Position numbers and translations under genes: made by a program
Part shown: piece after piece, positions 14,483 through 26,558 of the stretch
Position numbering within the stretch: position 1 is the stretch's first letter
Layout of the letters: every line of letters starts with the position of its first letter
Assembly (NCBI GenBank): GCA_022605405.1
Contig: JABYQQ010000001.1
Location: 3,658,001 to 3,722,000, forward strand
From: Earliella scabrosa
Taxonomy: Eukaryota; Basidiomycota; Agaricomycetes; Polyporales; Polyporaceae
Reading direction: 5' to 3'
Length of the DNA: 64,000 nucleotides
Notes under the pieces: generated by a model
The model's database searches: none
What the model was told of the DNA's origin: nothing
Seen by the model: only the letters and a program-made list of their open reading frames with translations

Positions 14483-16129
14483 ATGAGCAAAAAGGGCGCA
14501 AAGACCCAAGACAAGGACCAGTCGTACGAAGTACGCGATATCGTCCTCGCCAAAGTGCGGGGCTTCCCCCCATGGCCCGGCATGGTGAGCTCCTCCACCT
14601 TCCTATCGCGTTCGCGCGTGCTTTATGTTCCTCGTTCGCAATGAGACTGACCCCGCTGCCATCATGCGCGTAGATTGTTGACCCGGACTCTGTTCCGGAG
14701 ACTGTCGCAAAGGAACGTCCAAACGCGAAGACGAAAAAGGGCAACTGGTACTGTGTCCGGTTCTTCCCCGCTGGTGACTAGTGAGTGATCGCCCTCGCAT
14801 CTGGACGTGGATGGCGTGTTGACAGGCCGCGTCGTGTCGGATAGCGCGTGGATCGTGCCCAAGGACATCTCGAAATTGCAGCCTCACGAGATTCAGGCGT
14901 TCCTTGCTGAGCCCTTCAAGCGTGGCGGCGAACTTCTGAAGGGCTATCGCATCGCTCTCGACCCTACGCAGTGGGAACAAGAGCGAGAAGCGGCTTTGGC
15001 GGAAGCGCAGGAGGCAGAGGCCAATGCTGAGGTTGACCAGCTGGATAGCGACGGCGAGGAGGAAGCGGATGATGAAGAGGAAAAGAAAAAGAAGCCCAAG
15101 AAGAGAAAGAGGGACTCCGAGACGACGACACCTGCGAAAGCAAAGTCGAAGACGAAGAAGTCCTCTGCCGAACCTGCCAGCAAGTCCAAAGCTACTCCCG
15201 GTAAGGGCAAGAAGAATGGGCCCAAGTCGAAGGCGGTGGTCGAATCTGAAGACGAGGGTGGTGACCATGAAGGCACCAGCAAGCGTGCGTCTCCGCCGCC
15301 GTCCAAGAAGCCTAAGCGCGAGAAGGAGGAGGATGTGGATCGTGAGTGCTGATTTGGACCTCCACCGGCATCATGTTCAGTCATACTCGTATTGGTGGCA
15401 TCCTCCTACCATCCACAGCTGCTCTGTCCAACGACGCCGAAGCATTGAAGGTCAGAGACTGGCGGCACAAGCTCCAGAAGGCATTCCTTAGTGCGAAGGT
15501 AGTCCCCAAAGAGGAGGTGAGTCATTCTTATCGCCCCTCATCCTAGAACACTATCCGACATCCTCGCCAGGAAATGCCGGGACTCGACCAATTGTTCTCT
15601 TCAGTGGAGAACTACCCCAACATGACGATGGATTACCTGCTGGTGAGTTTTGAAGTTCCATGCCCCCAGTCCCTGCAGTCGGTCGGCGGCGTGCTTTGCT
15701 GGCAACGCGTGGCGTGGTGCCTTCCCGCGCGGATCGCTTCCCGACATCAATTCTCCTTTGTTGTCGTGTTTGGCAACAAGGCTGATTATTTGCCCGCCCC
15801 TGCACGCGCAGTTCTCGAAGATCGGCAAGGTCATGCGTCATATACACGTCCTGCCCGACGAGAAAGTCCCCCGAGACGACGAATTCAAGTTCCGGGAGCG
15901 GGCTAAGGTCCTCGTTGACAAGTGGCACGACATCCTGAAGACAAACGGCGCCTCCGAGTCTGCGAAGCCTGCAACCAACGGCACGCGCAAGGCCGCCGAT
16001 GCGGAAGATGCCGCAACGAACGGCGCAAAGACAGAGCCTGACTCTCCGATGAAGAACGAGGATGCGTCTGCGAACGGCGTCGGCGACGAGTCCATGCTCG
16101 CAGACGTGACAATGTCAGAGGCCGCGTGA
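14483..16129 (+). CDS. PWWP-domain chromatin protein with LEDGF/TFIIS-N-like helical domain (6 exons)
   Basis: Exons 14483-14584, 14674-14780, 14845-15341, 15419-15516, 15571-15642 and 15812-16129 give 397 residues. The PWWP domain (about residues 15-95) opens with EVRDIVLAKVRGFPPWPGM, where PPWP replaces PWWP, and continues through NWYCVRFFPAGDYAWI. A highly charged Lys/Glu linker with nuclear-localisation-type clusters (KKKKPKKRKR) follows. The C-terminal helical segment (about 230-320, with WRHKLQKAFL, YPNMTMDYLLFSKIGKVMRHI and KFRERAKVLVDKW) resembles the IBD/TFIIS-N bundle of LEDGF/HDGF proteins. PWWP domains bind methylated histone tails (commonly H3K36me) together with DNA, so a role in transcription elongation or histone-acetylation complexes is likely. 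The last 70 residues are acidic and disordered. Confidence 0.9.
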
Positions 16130-16769
16130 GCCTTCCACGGTGGACGTTCCGCTCTATTCCCGCCTGTCTGCAACGACTGTCCGCGTTCGACAACAGTTGG
16201 GGCTGTTTTCGCCTACGTGCTCTGCTCGATGCTCCTCCCAAACGTCCCACCGGGCGCCAAGCTTCGCTGAAATGCTTTGTTGACGGTTGTACGTTTGCGC
16301 ATTGTATCCTATATCTGCCCTCTCTCTTCCCTACATCGCCGATTTCATCTAGTCTATCGCGTTGTGCCGTCCAGCTGCGCCCTTCATACTCCTTCTCTCC
16401 AACTACCTGTCGCACCCCACTTGCTATCGTAGTTTGTTTTCCCTATGCCGGTTCCTCAGACCAGAACCCATGCTTGACTGCCAGGGCACGTAGTGCGAGC
16501 ATGGGTGGCATTCGTGTAGATGTACGCGAAGTAGGTTCTACTGTCTCATGCATGCAGCGAGTATGTTACGATGCGCTTGTACATAATTGAACCAAGTATG
16601 CCCTCGATATGTTCGATATGTAGATGATGGTGAGGAAGAATGGATGACTATTGCGGGAGGATAACCTAGATGTGCGAGAGACGAGCTAGTGACATGAGGT
16701 GGCGCACAAAGCGAAGAGTACGATGGACGAGAGTCTAAATTACACAACGACAGGAAACATACGGACTCG
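16130..16769. other. 640-base convergent 3' region
   Basis: This lies between two converging stop codons (PWWP gene and Sec2-like gene). It holds only 3' untranslated sequence as far as I can see. The overlapping open frames have no support. Confidence 0.5.
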
Positions 16770-18389
16770 TCACGTAACGATCTTTGGAGACGCAGCAGAG
16801 GTAGCATCCGCCCAGGGAGATTCCTCGCCATCGTAGTAGTTGACGGGTCGCGTTGTAGCAAATAAGAATTGCCCTGGCGCGGAGAGTGGAGAAGGAGATG
16901 GGGACGGAGACGGAGACGGGGTTTCCGAAGGAGGTGCTGACGAAATTGTGAGCGTCGTGTTCGGTGCGGAGGTTGTGCCTGTAGCCTGTGTCGATCCTGG
17001 TTTATCTGCATTGACGTGGGGGGTCGGCGACTCCGCAGGAGCAGATACTGACGGCGCTACGACGTCCTCAGCACTCTCTCCACTCTCGTTGGTGAGCTGC
17101 GCTTCGATGGACGGTGGCGGTGCACCTGTGATCGTCTTCGCAGACATCGGGAGCTCCTCGCTAGGTATCGCTGGTGAGCTTGGGCGGGAATGGGGAGTAG
17201 GAATGCCCGACGAGGTCCCAGGAGACTTGATGCCCACGGCAGACGAAGATGCACGATGGCGCGAGCGCTGCACTGCAGAAACCTCTTCTACGACGTGCGT
17301 CCGTGCACTTGCGGCCGCGCTGTCTCGCTCGAACAGGCGGAGAACATTCTTCAGGGCTTCTCCCTGCTCTCGCGCTTCTCGCAAGGCCTCCTCAGTCTCC
17401 GCGCGCTTCATACGCTCAGTTGCCACCATCTTGTTCGCCTGTAAAGCAACCATATCAGTCTGGCGGCCACTGGATGTGACGGCCAGTGCAGACTGACCTC
17501 CTCAAAGAGTGCTTGCGAGAGTGACTCCAACTCCGCCTCCAAGGCGGTCTTCGCCTCACATGCCGCCTTGTGTGCCTTCCGCTCTGCTTCAAGCTGGTGA
17601 TGGAGCTCCTCAAGCTCTCTATCCAGATCCCTTGGCGGGACGAGTGACGGGAGAGACGCCGAGGTAAGGTGAGATCCGTTGAGAATGGGCGACTGTCCCG
17701 CCGACAGGCGTGGGGAAGAGGGACGTGGAGACGACGCTCCCGAGCCGTTGCCAAAGCGAAAGCGGAAGAACCGGCCCTCCGTGGACGGCGCTGGCGAGGG
17801 CATCGTCGCTGATCTAGGGACAATCGGCGAATGGTCCGGATGTGGGGAGGGCTGGGACATGGTCGGAGAGTACTCCGTCGAAGTCAGACTGTCCGTGCTG
17901 CGTCTGCGATCCGTATCGGCCGCCGCCTTCAGGTTCTGCTCGCGAGCACTCATTCGCCGCCACCCAACGTCTTTGGAGTGTCCTGGGTCGCGCTTGAGAG
18001 CGTCCTCGAGCATTTCGTTATTCGCGAGAGCCATCTGGAGGTTGGACTTCGCAAGTGTGAGCTCCGTCTGCAGATCCGTCTGCGCCTTGTATGCTTCCTT
18101 GAGCTTGAACGACTGAACATGCAACAAGTAGGAAGAGCAGAACGACGTGAGGTAGGATACGACGAGAGATGGAATGACGGCGTACGAGTTCTTCGATTCT
18201 ATTGATCGTCCTACTCAATGCATATCTCAAGTCCTCCTCCTGACCCTGCGCGTGCACTCGTTTGATGTCTCTCAGCTCATCTTCAAGCTCCACGAAATAA
18301 GGGGACCTATTGGCTTGTAGGCTGTCGACCCGACGTGGGAGATTACGGCTGGAGGACTGGAATTGTGTAGGAAGGGGCATGTGGATCAT
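16770..18389 (-). CDS. Sec2/Rabin8-type Rab GTPase exchange factor (3 exons)
   Basis: Exons 18389-18186, 18112-17498 and 17438-16770 give 495 residues. The protein has an N-terminal coiled coil (FKLKEAYKAQTDLQTELTL, NEMLEDALKR) and a second coil with ELESLSQALFEE|ANKMV across the last intron (residues 262-278). LFEEANKMV is the signature of the Sec2p domain that opens Rab8/Sec4 GTPases and promotes exocytic vesicle transport. Long Ser/Pro-rich disordered regions lie between the coils and at the C-terminus, including a PSPSPSPSP repeat encoded near 16890-16915. The start is the first ATG of the open frame; ATG 18380 or an upstream exon is also possible, because a CAG splice-acceptor-like site lies ten codons in. 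It is convergent with the PWWP gene. Confidence 0.85.
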
Positions 18390-19082
18390 GTGTCGACGCA
18401 GTGAGGACCTGTCGGTCTATGGGCTGTGGAAGCTGATCGAGGTTGTACACAGCGAGAACGCGTTGAGGTATAGAGGGACAAGCAAAAGGTCCCGGATTCG
18501 CGCTTGATGGTGAAAGATGTAGTGGGGTCAAACCTGGGTCAAACTTGATCTACAAGTCCAACAGATGGGGGACCACAAGATATGTAGATGCGAATCAGTG
18601 CAGAAGACAGCGATTGCTCGTGGACGAGTAGGACTCGGAAGGAGAGGGACGGGCTTGCCTGGCGGAGGAAAACAGACAGGTTTGTTGGAATGCGACACAA
18701 GACGTGGCTCGGCTTCACAGACGCCCATACCGGGTTGTTACATGGTCTGACCTTGTCAAGCACAACCGTTCACGTTCAACTTCCACCTTGATGCCGGCAA
18801 TTCAACCTACTAAGTTGGTGGGTATGCCAAACAATGTGGTCAAGCGGGTATTGACTATGATTTGACCTGAAATCTCGAACATCGTAATTGAACAGTACCG
18901 CTATTGGAGTTAAGACGTTCATCGGCAATGCCGTGGTGATCAAGGCGGTTTCATCGGTAGCCCAGCTCAAGGGTAAGACTTCCCATAGCCTTCGACTTCA
19001 AGAACCGTGCGTGCGGGTATGAAGAGATCGAGGTTGACTTTCACACTCAGCACAACAGATCGTGGCCAACACTATAGTACCA
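18390..19082. other. Intergenic, upstream of the Sec2-like gene
   Basis: About 690 bases lie between the Elp6 stop and the Sec2-like start, both on the minus strand. No gene or repeat is recognised. The half nearest the Sec2-like start presumably holds its promoter. Confidence 0.4.
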
Positions 19083-19994
19083 TCATAGGACCCCGTTGCT
19101 AGTTCCCCTATCAAAGAATACGCTTCCTGAGTCTGAGAGTCGGTAATGAACGGCAGAGTTTCGTGCAACCAGCCGATGAGCGGGCTGGGTGATCGCTGGA
19201 CCACAATGTAGAGAGACCTACAGTTCTCCAGTTAGCCATTGCATCAGGACTGAAAGGGACGAGCGAGCGAGGCGAGATCGCACCTGGCCACTAACGGAGC
19301 CACTCCTACCGCTGGATAGCGGAAAGATATCCAAGTGATAGTCGCACAATTCCACCAAGCGCTTGAACAGTTCATCTGGCTCGCTAGGAGTCGTGATATG
19401 GTGGCGAACAACAAGCGACGAGTTGTGCTGCGCGGTAGCGTAAGTACCAAAGGCATCGTTGGAGAGAAGAATTAATACCCTTCGAGACAGTGCGCAAAGA
19501 GCCCGAGCGAACCGGGCGATTTCCTCGGTCGGGATCCCGATCCACTCTAGAGCGGTGAGATCATCGAGAATGAGCAGCGTATTCTTCTCGACGTCCTCGC
19601 TGAAGATATTCAGCACGGAGTGGATGTTTTTGTAGAGTTCTCCGAGGGTGGGATATCCCTCAGTCGCCACGCGCGGGGTGAGATGCGACATCACATCGAC
19701 CAACATCAGGCTCCCGAGATCGAGGTTGGTGGAAAGGTTGACGTTCTGTAAGTCGAGGACTAAGTGTACACCCAATGCCACGGCTATCACATTAGCCCGC
19801 CGTACCGATTTGCTCGCAACACTCTTCCATCGAGTGAGGTCCTCAGAGACGCAAACGAGAATGGCCGTTGCCTTCTTAGTTCCCTTCAGGTGATTTATCA
19901 AGAATCGATGCAGTAGAAAGTCTCCGGGCGAGAGAATCTCATCCGTTATTAATACGATTTCTCGTGGGAGCGGAAGCGCCGTCGGTGGGAACAT
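19083..19994 (-). CDS. ELP6: Elongator complex protein 6 (2 exons)
   Basis: Exons 19994-19284 and 19217-19083 give 281 residues, the usual size for Elp6. It is a RecA-fold subunit without a working P-loop; Elp4, Elp5 and Elp6 form the hexameric ring of Elongator, which supports wobble-uridine modification of tRNA. Family blocks seen are the N-terminal LITDEILSPGDFLLHRFLINHLK, the central TLLILDDLTALEWIGIP (the degenerate Walker B region) and the C-terminal VFFDRGTSNGVL directly before the stop. The second exon was found by that conserved tail; reading through the intron instead gives an unrelated sequence. It is head to head with the Cog3 gene, with a 337-base shared promoter. Confidence 0.88.
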
Positions 19995-20331
19995 TGTGGT
20001 TGGAGCAAACGCGACGATATCGTGATAGTAAGTAGAGGAAGAAGATGAGCGGCCAAATCAGGAAAGAGAGTTGAGGGTGTTGCATAACAAGCGCAAACAA
20101 CCGCTGTGGCTGCACTTGGCAAAACTACTGTAGCTCCGAGATAGACCATGACGGTCATCCAGACGCCCCTCATGCTCCTGTCGGTCTTCACCTATTAGTT
20201 GCTGCATGAGCGCATGCCATCAGATCTTACCCGACACACTCAGACTTACACATACTACATAGTGGGTACTAGTCACTCGCCGTCGCTCTCAGTGGGCCTT
20301 CTGCCAGTGTCTGACCAAGACTAGACACAGA

Positions 20332-23300
20332 ATGGCGTCTGGCAGCAGGCGACCCGCGAATCTCGCCAGTCTCACACCTCATCTCAAACCTACAGTGACT
20401 CTCGAGGAGTGGGAGGCACTAGCACCCATCGGAGATGTGGAGACGAGGAGTGTGAGCTTTGTGCAGGCCGCTAGTGAGCGGTCCACTCTCCCCCAGAAGG
20501 TGCGTGTTCAAGAGCGTCCCCCTTGCGTCGCGTAACATCCCGTGTCAAGTTTAGCGTGGAAGACCCAGGTTCTTCATCTCGTCCTTCTACCCCCACCGTC
20601 CGCGGTAAACTCGGGCAGATATCCCGCCCCTCCACGCCTAATATTGCGCCCTCGCATCGTCATACAACCTCGCACGCACTCCACCCTAAGCAACCCATCC
20701 AGACTCCCCAGCAATTCTACGACTGGTTCGCCCTGATCGACCGCTCTGTGACCCATAGCCAAGAAGCCCACATACGCGCACATCTCGGTACTGTGTCAGA
20801 TCACCTAGAGACATGCGACAGATTAGTGCATCGTATAGATGAGATTGATCAAGAAGTGGAAGATATGCTTCAGGGTTGGCGGTCGGTGGAGGAGAGCGGG
20901 CGGAGCTTGAAGGATGCCTGCGAACAGCTGCTGCAGGAACGGGTGAGTGCTATCTGGGAATGCGTATGCTCGATGATTCTGAGGCATGCGGTGCTAGGAT
21001 CGTATCCTGGACATGACCATCGCTATTGACGAAAGGCTGGAATACTTCCAAGAACTCGAACACGCCACTCGAATGCTGAACCATCCTGGAGAATCGCTTG
21101 TCTTGCAAACAGACTTCCTGTATATGGTTGAACGAGTTGACATATGCATTGATTACCTCAAGGCGCATGTTCGTGCTCTTTGTGCTGTCATCTCTGACCC
21201 ACCCTGACCTCTACTTAGCGTCACTTCAAAGAAGCCGAGATATACCTTCTCCGCTTCCAACAATGCATGACGCGTGCCATGACGCTGATCAAGATGTACT
21301 TCGTTGGCTCTCTCAGGGCTTTGACGGCTGACGTATCCAAACGATTGTCCGAGAAGGTACTTATGACCCTGTCCTTGCAAATATATCTATTCATATGACC
21401 GATCATCAGGACGTCTCTACGACAGCTCAAATGCATTTACTATACACCAGGTTTCAGACAGTTTCGGGTCCACTTGCCCCGCTATTAGCTGAGCTAGAAC
21501 GCCGTGCCCAGGCGCACCCCGACGAACTTTCCGCTCTTCTGACCGAATGTCATACCGCCTACTTCTCTGCACGCAAGACTCTCCTCGTGAACCGCCTCAT
21601 GGAGGAGATAAAGGGTCTCGACCCTGCGAGGACGGAGCTAGTAGAACTTGTAAGTGGAATGGAATTGTGGAGCGACCAGCATCTCATGGGAGCGAAAGAC
21701 CAGGGCTGGGTGTAGCTATCTGAAGCAGTTATGCACCGACGAGTTCACCCTATTTCGGGCATTCTTCAATTCTGGGGAGCAGCAGCTCTAGTACGTGCGA
21801 CATATTATCTCAACGGAAATACCTCATTCAACTGAGCGATGTGGTTAGCCAGTATCTCGAGAGCTTATGTGACTATCTCTACGATGACCTCCGCCCAAGA
21901 ATTCTGCACGAGCCGCGGCTCACGGCGTTATGCGAAGTTTGCACTGTACTACAAGCCCTCATGGTCCTAGACATACCTTCGTTGCCCGATGCGTCTTCAG
22001 ATGACGAAGCGGAGCTCGAGGAACTCACCCTGGATTTGGACCAACCTCGGCGTCACAAGGGCCTACGAACTCTCCACATCAGCCATCTGTTGCAGATGGT
22101 CCTGCAGGATGCCCAGACACGTCTTTTCTTCAAGGCACAATCTGTCATTCAGTCTGAGATAAGATACTATGTGCCGAGGCCAGAAGACCTTGCGTACCCC
22201 GACAAACTCCTTGGTGTGTACTCTGGGCACCCATCTCAGGAATGGAAGTGGATTAACTTGACATTCACAGCTGCGAGGAAACCGATATCGGGTCTGGAGA
22301 TCAAGGAGAAGCAGAGCGTGAGCCAAATCTTCCAGCTCAAGTCACTGGATAAGCAGGAAACGTGGTATCCCACTCTGCAAAAGACCGTGTGGGTTCTCTC
22401 TCAGCTCAAGGACTTCGTCAAGGTACGACTTCGACCCAGATGTCCGATCGTCGGCCCTGTGTCCTGACCGCGTCCAATAGCCCGCCATCTTCGACGACCT
22501 GGCACAGGAAGCCATCAACTATTGTAGGCAAACCCTGGTCAGCGCAGCGGAGACGCTCAAGTCGAGGAACCCACCGTCGTCGGTGTTCGAGGGCCAGCTC
22601 TTTCTCGCCCGTCACCTGCTCATCCTGAAGGAGATGACCCAAAATCTCGACCTCGTGCATCGGAATGTCGACCGGGGGCTTGACCTCTCGGGGGTGAACG
22701 GTATGTCCGGCGAACCGTTCGCACACACCCCTCGCTCACGCGCTCCCGTTCTGTCGTTCTCCCAGAGACCCTGGCTTCGATGCTCGGCAGGACGACCTCT
22801 CTGCTCCCGAACGCCCTCTTGACCTCCCTCGGTATGCCTCGTGACGAGGACCTCGCCGATGTCCGCCACGTGAGTGTGTCTTCCTCGAGCCCGAGCCCAT
22901 GGCCTTAGTGCGGACACTCATAAGCTCATACTGACACGCCCCCCGTGTGATGCTGATCGGATGTTTTATCTGACAGGGCATCGACCAGGAGCTCAAACAG
23001 GCGTGCGAAGATGTCATACAATCGGCTGTTGACGCTGTCACGGGCAGCTTGCGTGGCTGGGTCGACAAAGTGCGCGCGTCCTACGCGCTCGACAACGACC
23101 CTGTCGGGCCCGACGGCAAGACCGTGCTCCCGCGCCTCGACTACACTCAGCCAAACGCGTGGGCGGGTGCGGACGCGGCAGAGGGCTTCATCAACAGCAT
23201 CCCGTATAACCTCGAGCGCGAGGCGCACAGCGTCGCGATGCGGCTGCGGCTCTACATCGAGGACGAGCGTACGGTTGGCGTGCTCCTCAAGCACGTGCAG

Positions 23301-23549
23301 GACAAGATCGTCGACGACTGGATGAATTTCCGCGATCTTGTCTGCAACATGTACAACGGGGCCTTGCGGTCGAAAGCTCCCACGGAAGGGTCCATTCGCG
23401 AGAAGGTCGTGAGGGGTAGCGCGGAGGACTGGGACCCCGACCCGGTCCTTCACAGTGGAACCGTTGTGTACCCCCACCGGGATGACGGGGCCAATGTCGC
23501 TAATGGAAGCAGCGGAGTTGCTAGTAGTAGCAGTAGCAGGGGTTCTTGA
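20332..23549 (+). CDS. COG3: Conserved oligomeric Golgi complex subunit 3 (10 exons)
   Basis: Exons 20332-20499, 20550-20942, 20998-21168, 21219-21356, 21410-21649, 21693-21790, 21849-22422, 22481-22700, 22766-22869 and 22977-23549 join to 892 residues. Cog3 (Sec34) is a lobe A subunit of the COG tether, which captures vesicles in retrograde traffic within the Golgi. Typical family blocks are TPQQFYDWFALIDRS, TIAIDERLEYFQELE, TRAGCSYLKQLCTDEFTLF, YQYLESLCDYLYDDLRP and LTALCEVCTVLQALM. The N-terminus is Ser/Pro-rich and disordered, followed by helical-bundle sequence. The C-terminus ends in a low-complexity serine run (SSGVASSSSSRGS). The sixth exon uses an acceptor inside a GGGAG context that leaves an intron of only 43 bases. 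Confidence 0.93.
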
Positions 23550-24026
23550 TACTCAGATAACTTTTTTGCCAACACGGACATTTGGTGTTCATCTGGCTCG
23601 AAGTGATATATGTGAAGGCTTGCCATCAGCGCAAGCACAACGACAGATGTGCAGTGCATTCAAGGCTATAGTATGATCAGAGAAAGTGGCTAAATGTTAC
23701 ACTATGCAAACGCGCTGGGGCTAACCAAGGTACTAGGACGACGCCGTACTTGTAGAAGAGACATGGGTGAGTAGATCCGGACCTTACATGACGACAATTT
23801 CCAATGCAAATGAGTGAGGGAGCAACGTCCATGTTGGTCAGATAGTCGGAATGAGTGGGGGGGTTGATACGAACGGGGCACGGTGGCGAAGAAGCGGTAT
23901 CATGAGTTTTCGTTAGGTTCATTCCAACACGAAACCCGGAACGAAGACAGACAAAGGAATGCCAAGCATGCGGTAGTCGCGCCGCGCGTCCGCTGGAGAG
24001 GATAGGAAAGCCTGCACGCGCACCGT
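23550..24026. other. Convergent 3' region
   Basis: This 477-base spacer lies between two converging stop codons. No gene or repeat is seen. Confidence 0.45.
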
Positions 24027-25073
24027 TCACTCTCCCCAGCTCTGGGAGATACTGCCGACGCCCTCTATTTTGAACTCGGAGGCAAGGAACGCTGCTCTGC
24101 GGTCCGGCGCTGCGTTGCTGCTTCCGTCGGGATGTGCCCCGTTCCCGTTCCCGTGTGGCGTTCCCAGCTGAATGGTTCTTTCATGGATGGCGTCTCCCGG
24201 AGTGGACGGCGACTCGACCTCAAGAACTCCGTCGCCGTTGTCTTCGACCTGCTTGCCCTTCCCGCTCGCGTCCTCAGGCACCTCACCACGCTCCTCGCCG
24301 AACCGGCCCAGCCTTCCGCGTGTTGCACTTCGCCCCTGGCGTATCCTCCCGCCAGCGATGAACCCACCGGGACCGCGGATGAGCCTGACATTCAGAATGG
24401 GTCGCCTAACGCCACCATCGGGGTCAGCTTCTGGCGGTAGATAGGATGCATCTCCGGGATGTAGGGATGAAGCGGAACGACTTGTCTGGATGGAAGGTGA
24501 GGGTTCGCGGGAAGGCGTATATGAGGGGGCATGTTGGTTCGGATAAGCAGCGGCTGAGGGAGAATCAGGCGAAGGATTTGTAGACGATGTGGGGCGTGGT
24601 GGGGTCGTGTTCGCGGACAGACTACGGTCCGTCTGTCCATAGGCCGGGCGGTTGTGCAGGTTGAAGGGAAGCGGCTGGTTGACATTGACCATTTTGCTGC
24701 ATGAATGGACGGGAATAGAGACATGGAGCATAAGACGGAGGTCGGGGCGCGGAAGAGAAAGACAGACGCACCCTTCCTTGGAACGAACGATGTGCCCCAG
24801 CCGTTCCTTCATCTTTTGGTGGTCTACGGTATAGTTCCGAGGACTAGAACACAAAGTTAGAGCTGCTGGGTCCGCGGAGATGAGGACATGGCACGCACGG
24901 AGGAATTTCGTCCGTTGGCTGAATGAACGGGGTGCGTTCGTCCGGACCATTCTGCGATAGCTCTTAGCTCTCTCTCTCTCTCTTGCGCCCTGCTGCCTGG
25001 CATGAGGACTCACGGGCGTGGGCGAGCGTCCTCGCATGCAGCAGCCAAAGACATAGTGGATGACGGAGGCCAT
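24027..25073 (-). CDS. LAMTOR1/Meh1-like candidate, cysteine-anchored N-terminus (4 exons)
   Basis: Exons 25073-25014, 24951-24899, 24843-24772 and 24696-24027 join in frame to 284 residues. The N-terminus MASVIHYVFGCCMRGRSPTP carries a Cys pair suited to palmitoylation. It is followed by DERTPFIQPT and then DHQKMKERLGHIVRSKEGKMVNV (residues 44-66). An ERTPLL-type acidic motif followed by a helix ending in an 'I-V-D-V' type segment is the pattern of LAMTOR1 and fungal Meh1/Ego1, which anchor the Ragulator/EGO complex on the lysosome or vacuole for TORC1 signalling. The rest is Pro/Ser-rich with an Arg/Gly patch (IRGPGGFIAGGRIRQGRSATRGRLGRFG) and a conserved-looking end FKIEGVGSISQSWGE. Assignment rests on this short similarity and is an inference. 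A CT-dinucleotide run lies in intron 1. Confidence 0.6.
   Translation of the reverse strand: MASVIHYVFGCCMRGRSPTPVSPHARQQGARERERAKSYRRMVRTNAPRSFSQRTKFLRACHVLISADPAALTLCSSPRNYTVDHQKMKERLGHIVRSKEGCVCLSLPRPDLRLMLHVSIPVHSCSKMVNVNQPLPFNLHNRPAYGQTDRSLSANTTPPRPTSSTNPSPDSPSAAAYPNQHAPSYTPSREPSPSIQTSRSASSLHPGDASYLPPEADPDGGVRRPILNVRLIRGPGGFIAGGRIRQGRSATRGRLGRFGEERGEVPEDASGKGKQVEDNGDGVLEVESPSTPGDAIHERTIQLGTPHGNGNGAHPDGSSNAAPDRRAAFLASEFKIEGVGSISQSWGE
24966..24982. repeat. (CT)n microsatellite
   Basis: A TCTCTCTC run of about 17 bases lies inside the first intron of the LAMTOR1-like gene. Confidence 0.8.
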
Positions 25074-25970
25074 GGAGGGGGCGTCGCGGGGGACGGCGAC
25101 GACGAGTCAGACGGCGTGGACGAGGGCAAGAATTGGGCGCTTCCGAGACGGAGGGCAGCCGCACGTCGAGGAGCCGGGGGCGCGCTCCGGGGCGCCGAGA
25201 TGGAAGCTGGCGATCGGACGCCACCAGTGTACTCAACGCCCGCCACCGTCCCGCCCTTAGCCAACTGTAGCCTGAACCGTCCGCCGCACTCCTCCGCGTC
25301 ATCCTCTATCCTATCCCGCCACCACACTCGGCGCGCGAGCCTCGCCGCCTCGGCCGATGCCCAAACAAGTCCCCTCTGCCAGCGAGGCACCTCGGTCGCG
25401 CTGTGCCGTTCCTGCAGTGCTACGGACGTTACACAAGTGATGTCACGCTCCTATCGATGCAAATCTCGATCATACCGCCAAGTTCAGGCTCCTCGACGAC
25501 TGCGGTCATCGTCCTGCCGCGGGCTCCCGCGCGGGTGCGGGACGAGTGCATGCGGCCTCTACGCGTTCCTGCTCCGTCGACGCAGTTGAGCATGAGGCAT
25601 GCGGTTAGCTGCAGGAAGCGGTGCGGGACGGAAGCTGACGCTGAAGCAACGACACAGATACGGCGAGAGCAACAAAGTCCAGTAGTGCGGTGTTTGCTTG
25701 CAGCACTGGCTTAATGACCGAGAGGACAAGACTCGGTCTCCGGGCGGCCTCAGAGGATCATGTGCATTAGTAAAGATGCCAAGTTGCTCTGTAACACCCT
25801 CCACCGTCCATCGGCTCGCAAGTCGCCGATGCCCAAGTTCCGACGACTTGATGAACACCGAGATGTTGCTTCACGCGGGAAGAACACGCACCGCGTGTTG
25901 CCTCGTGTAGCCGAACTACGCGGGCCATGCTGCTCGTCGTGTGAAATACAGGCTACCCTCCTCGCCCTAG
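25074..25970. other. Probable divergent promoter and unresolved 5' exons
   Basis: This interval lies upstream of the LAMTOR1-like gene on the minus strand and before the orphan coding segment on the plus strand. A short frame starts at ATG 25357 (MPKQVPSASEAPRSRCAV) and a longer plus frame covers 25403-25714. Neither could be spliced with confidence to the exons downstream. Confidence 0.3.
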
Positions 25971-26558
25971 AGCTCAAGCTTGCTCAAGTCTGGATCGGGA
26001 CCCCAAGCAAAAGAACCCCATCCGGCAAATTCTCTCGCTCTTCAACGCGGCCCACGGCGCGCGACTGTCTTGGGCAAACGTCGGTACCGAAGCATCATCG
26101 GCGTTCGCACCTAGATCTCTTGGATGAACATGAATCTCGAACTTTCACACTACTGAGCCCATGGGCGCAGCCACCTCGGGGTCATACACCTTGCTGGATG
26201 CTCTAAGGTTGATACGCCAGTGTGAGAGCGACATCGGCCGGCGGATGCTCGAGTGGGACTTGGAGAGGGATCTACGTGAACTCCGCACCGCAGAAGCCCG
26301 CGGTAGCAATATATCCAAATTGCCATAGGACGCAAACGACCAACGCCACCCTAGAACCGGGTTCCCCAAACACATCCGTTCCTATAGGTTCGACATGCGC
26401 TAGGGAACGTCCAGGGCTTATTCTCGGACGTGCTCAGTCATCCCTCCGACCCCCTGCGCAACATACCCTTCGCGGGTATGATCGAGAAAGACCAACTTTA
26501 CCGTCCGAGTGCCCCACGACCGAAGGCGCGACAGTCGGGTGACCTGTCTTCTCAATGA
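25971..26558 (+). CDS. Orphan three-exon coding segment, 5' end unresolved
   Basis: Three stretches (25971-26083, 26171-26302, 26404-26558) each read like natural protein and join through GT-AG introns with matching phases. Exon A contains DPKQKNPIRQILSLFNAAHG, exon B SYTLLDALRLIRQCESDIGR followed by a charged helix (MLEWDLERDLRELRTAEAR), and exon C NVQGLFSDVLSHPSDPLRNI with a stop at 26556-26558. Together they give about 133 residues that look largely helical. I recognise no family. The start is not found; a plus-strand exon beginning near ATG 25357 and another near 25403-25714 could belong to the same gene. That would make it divergent from the LAMTOR1-like gene. Confidence 0.4.
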
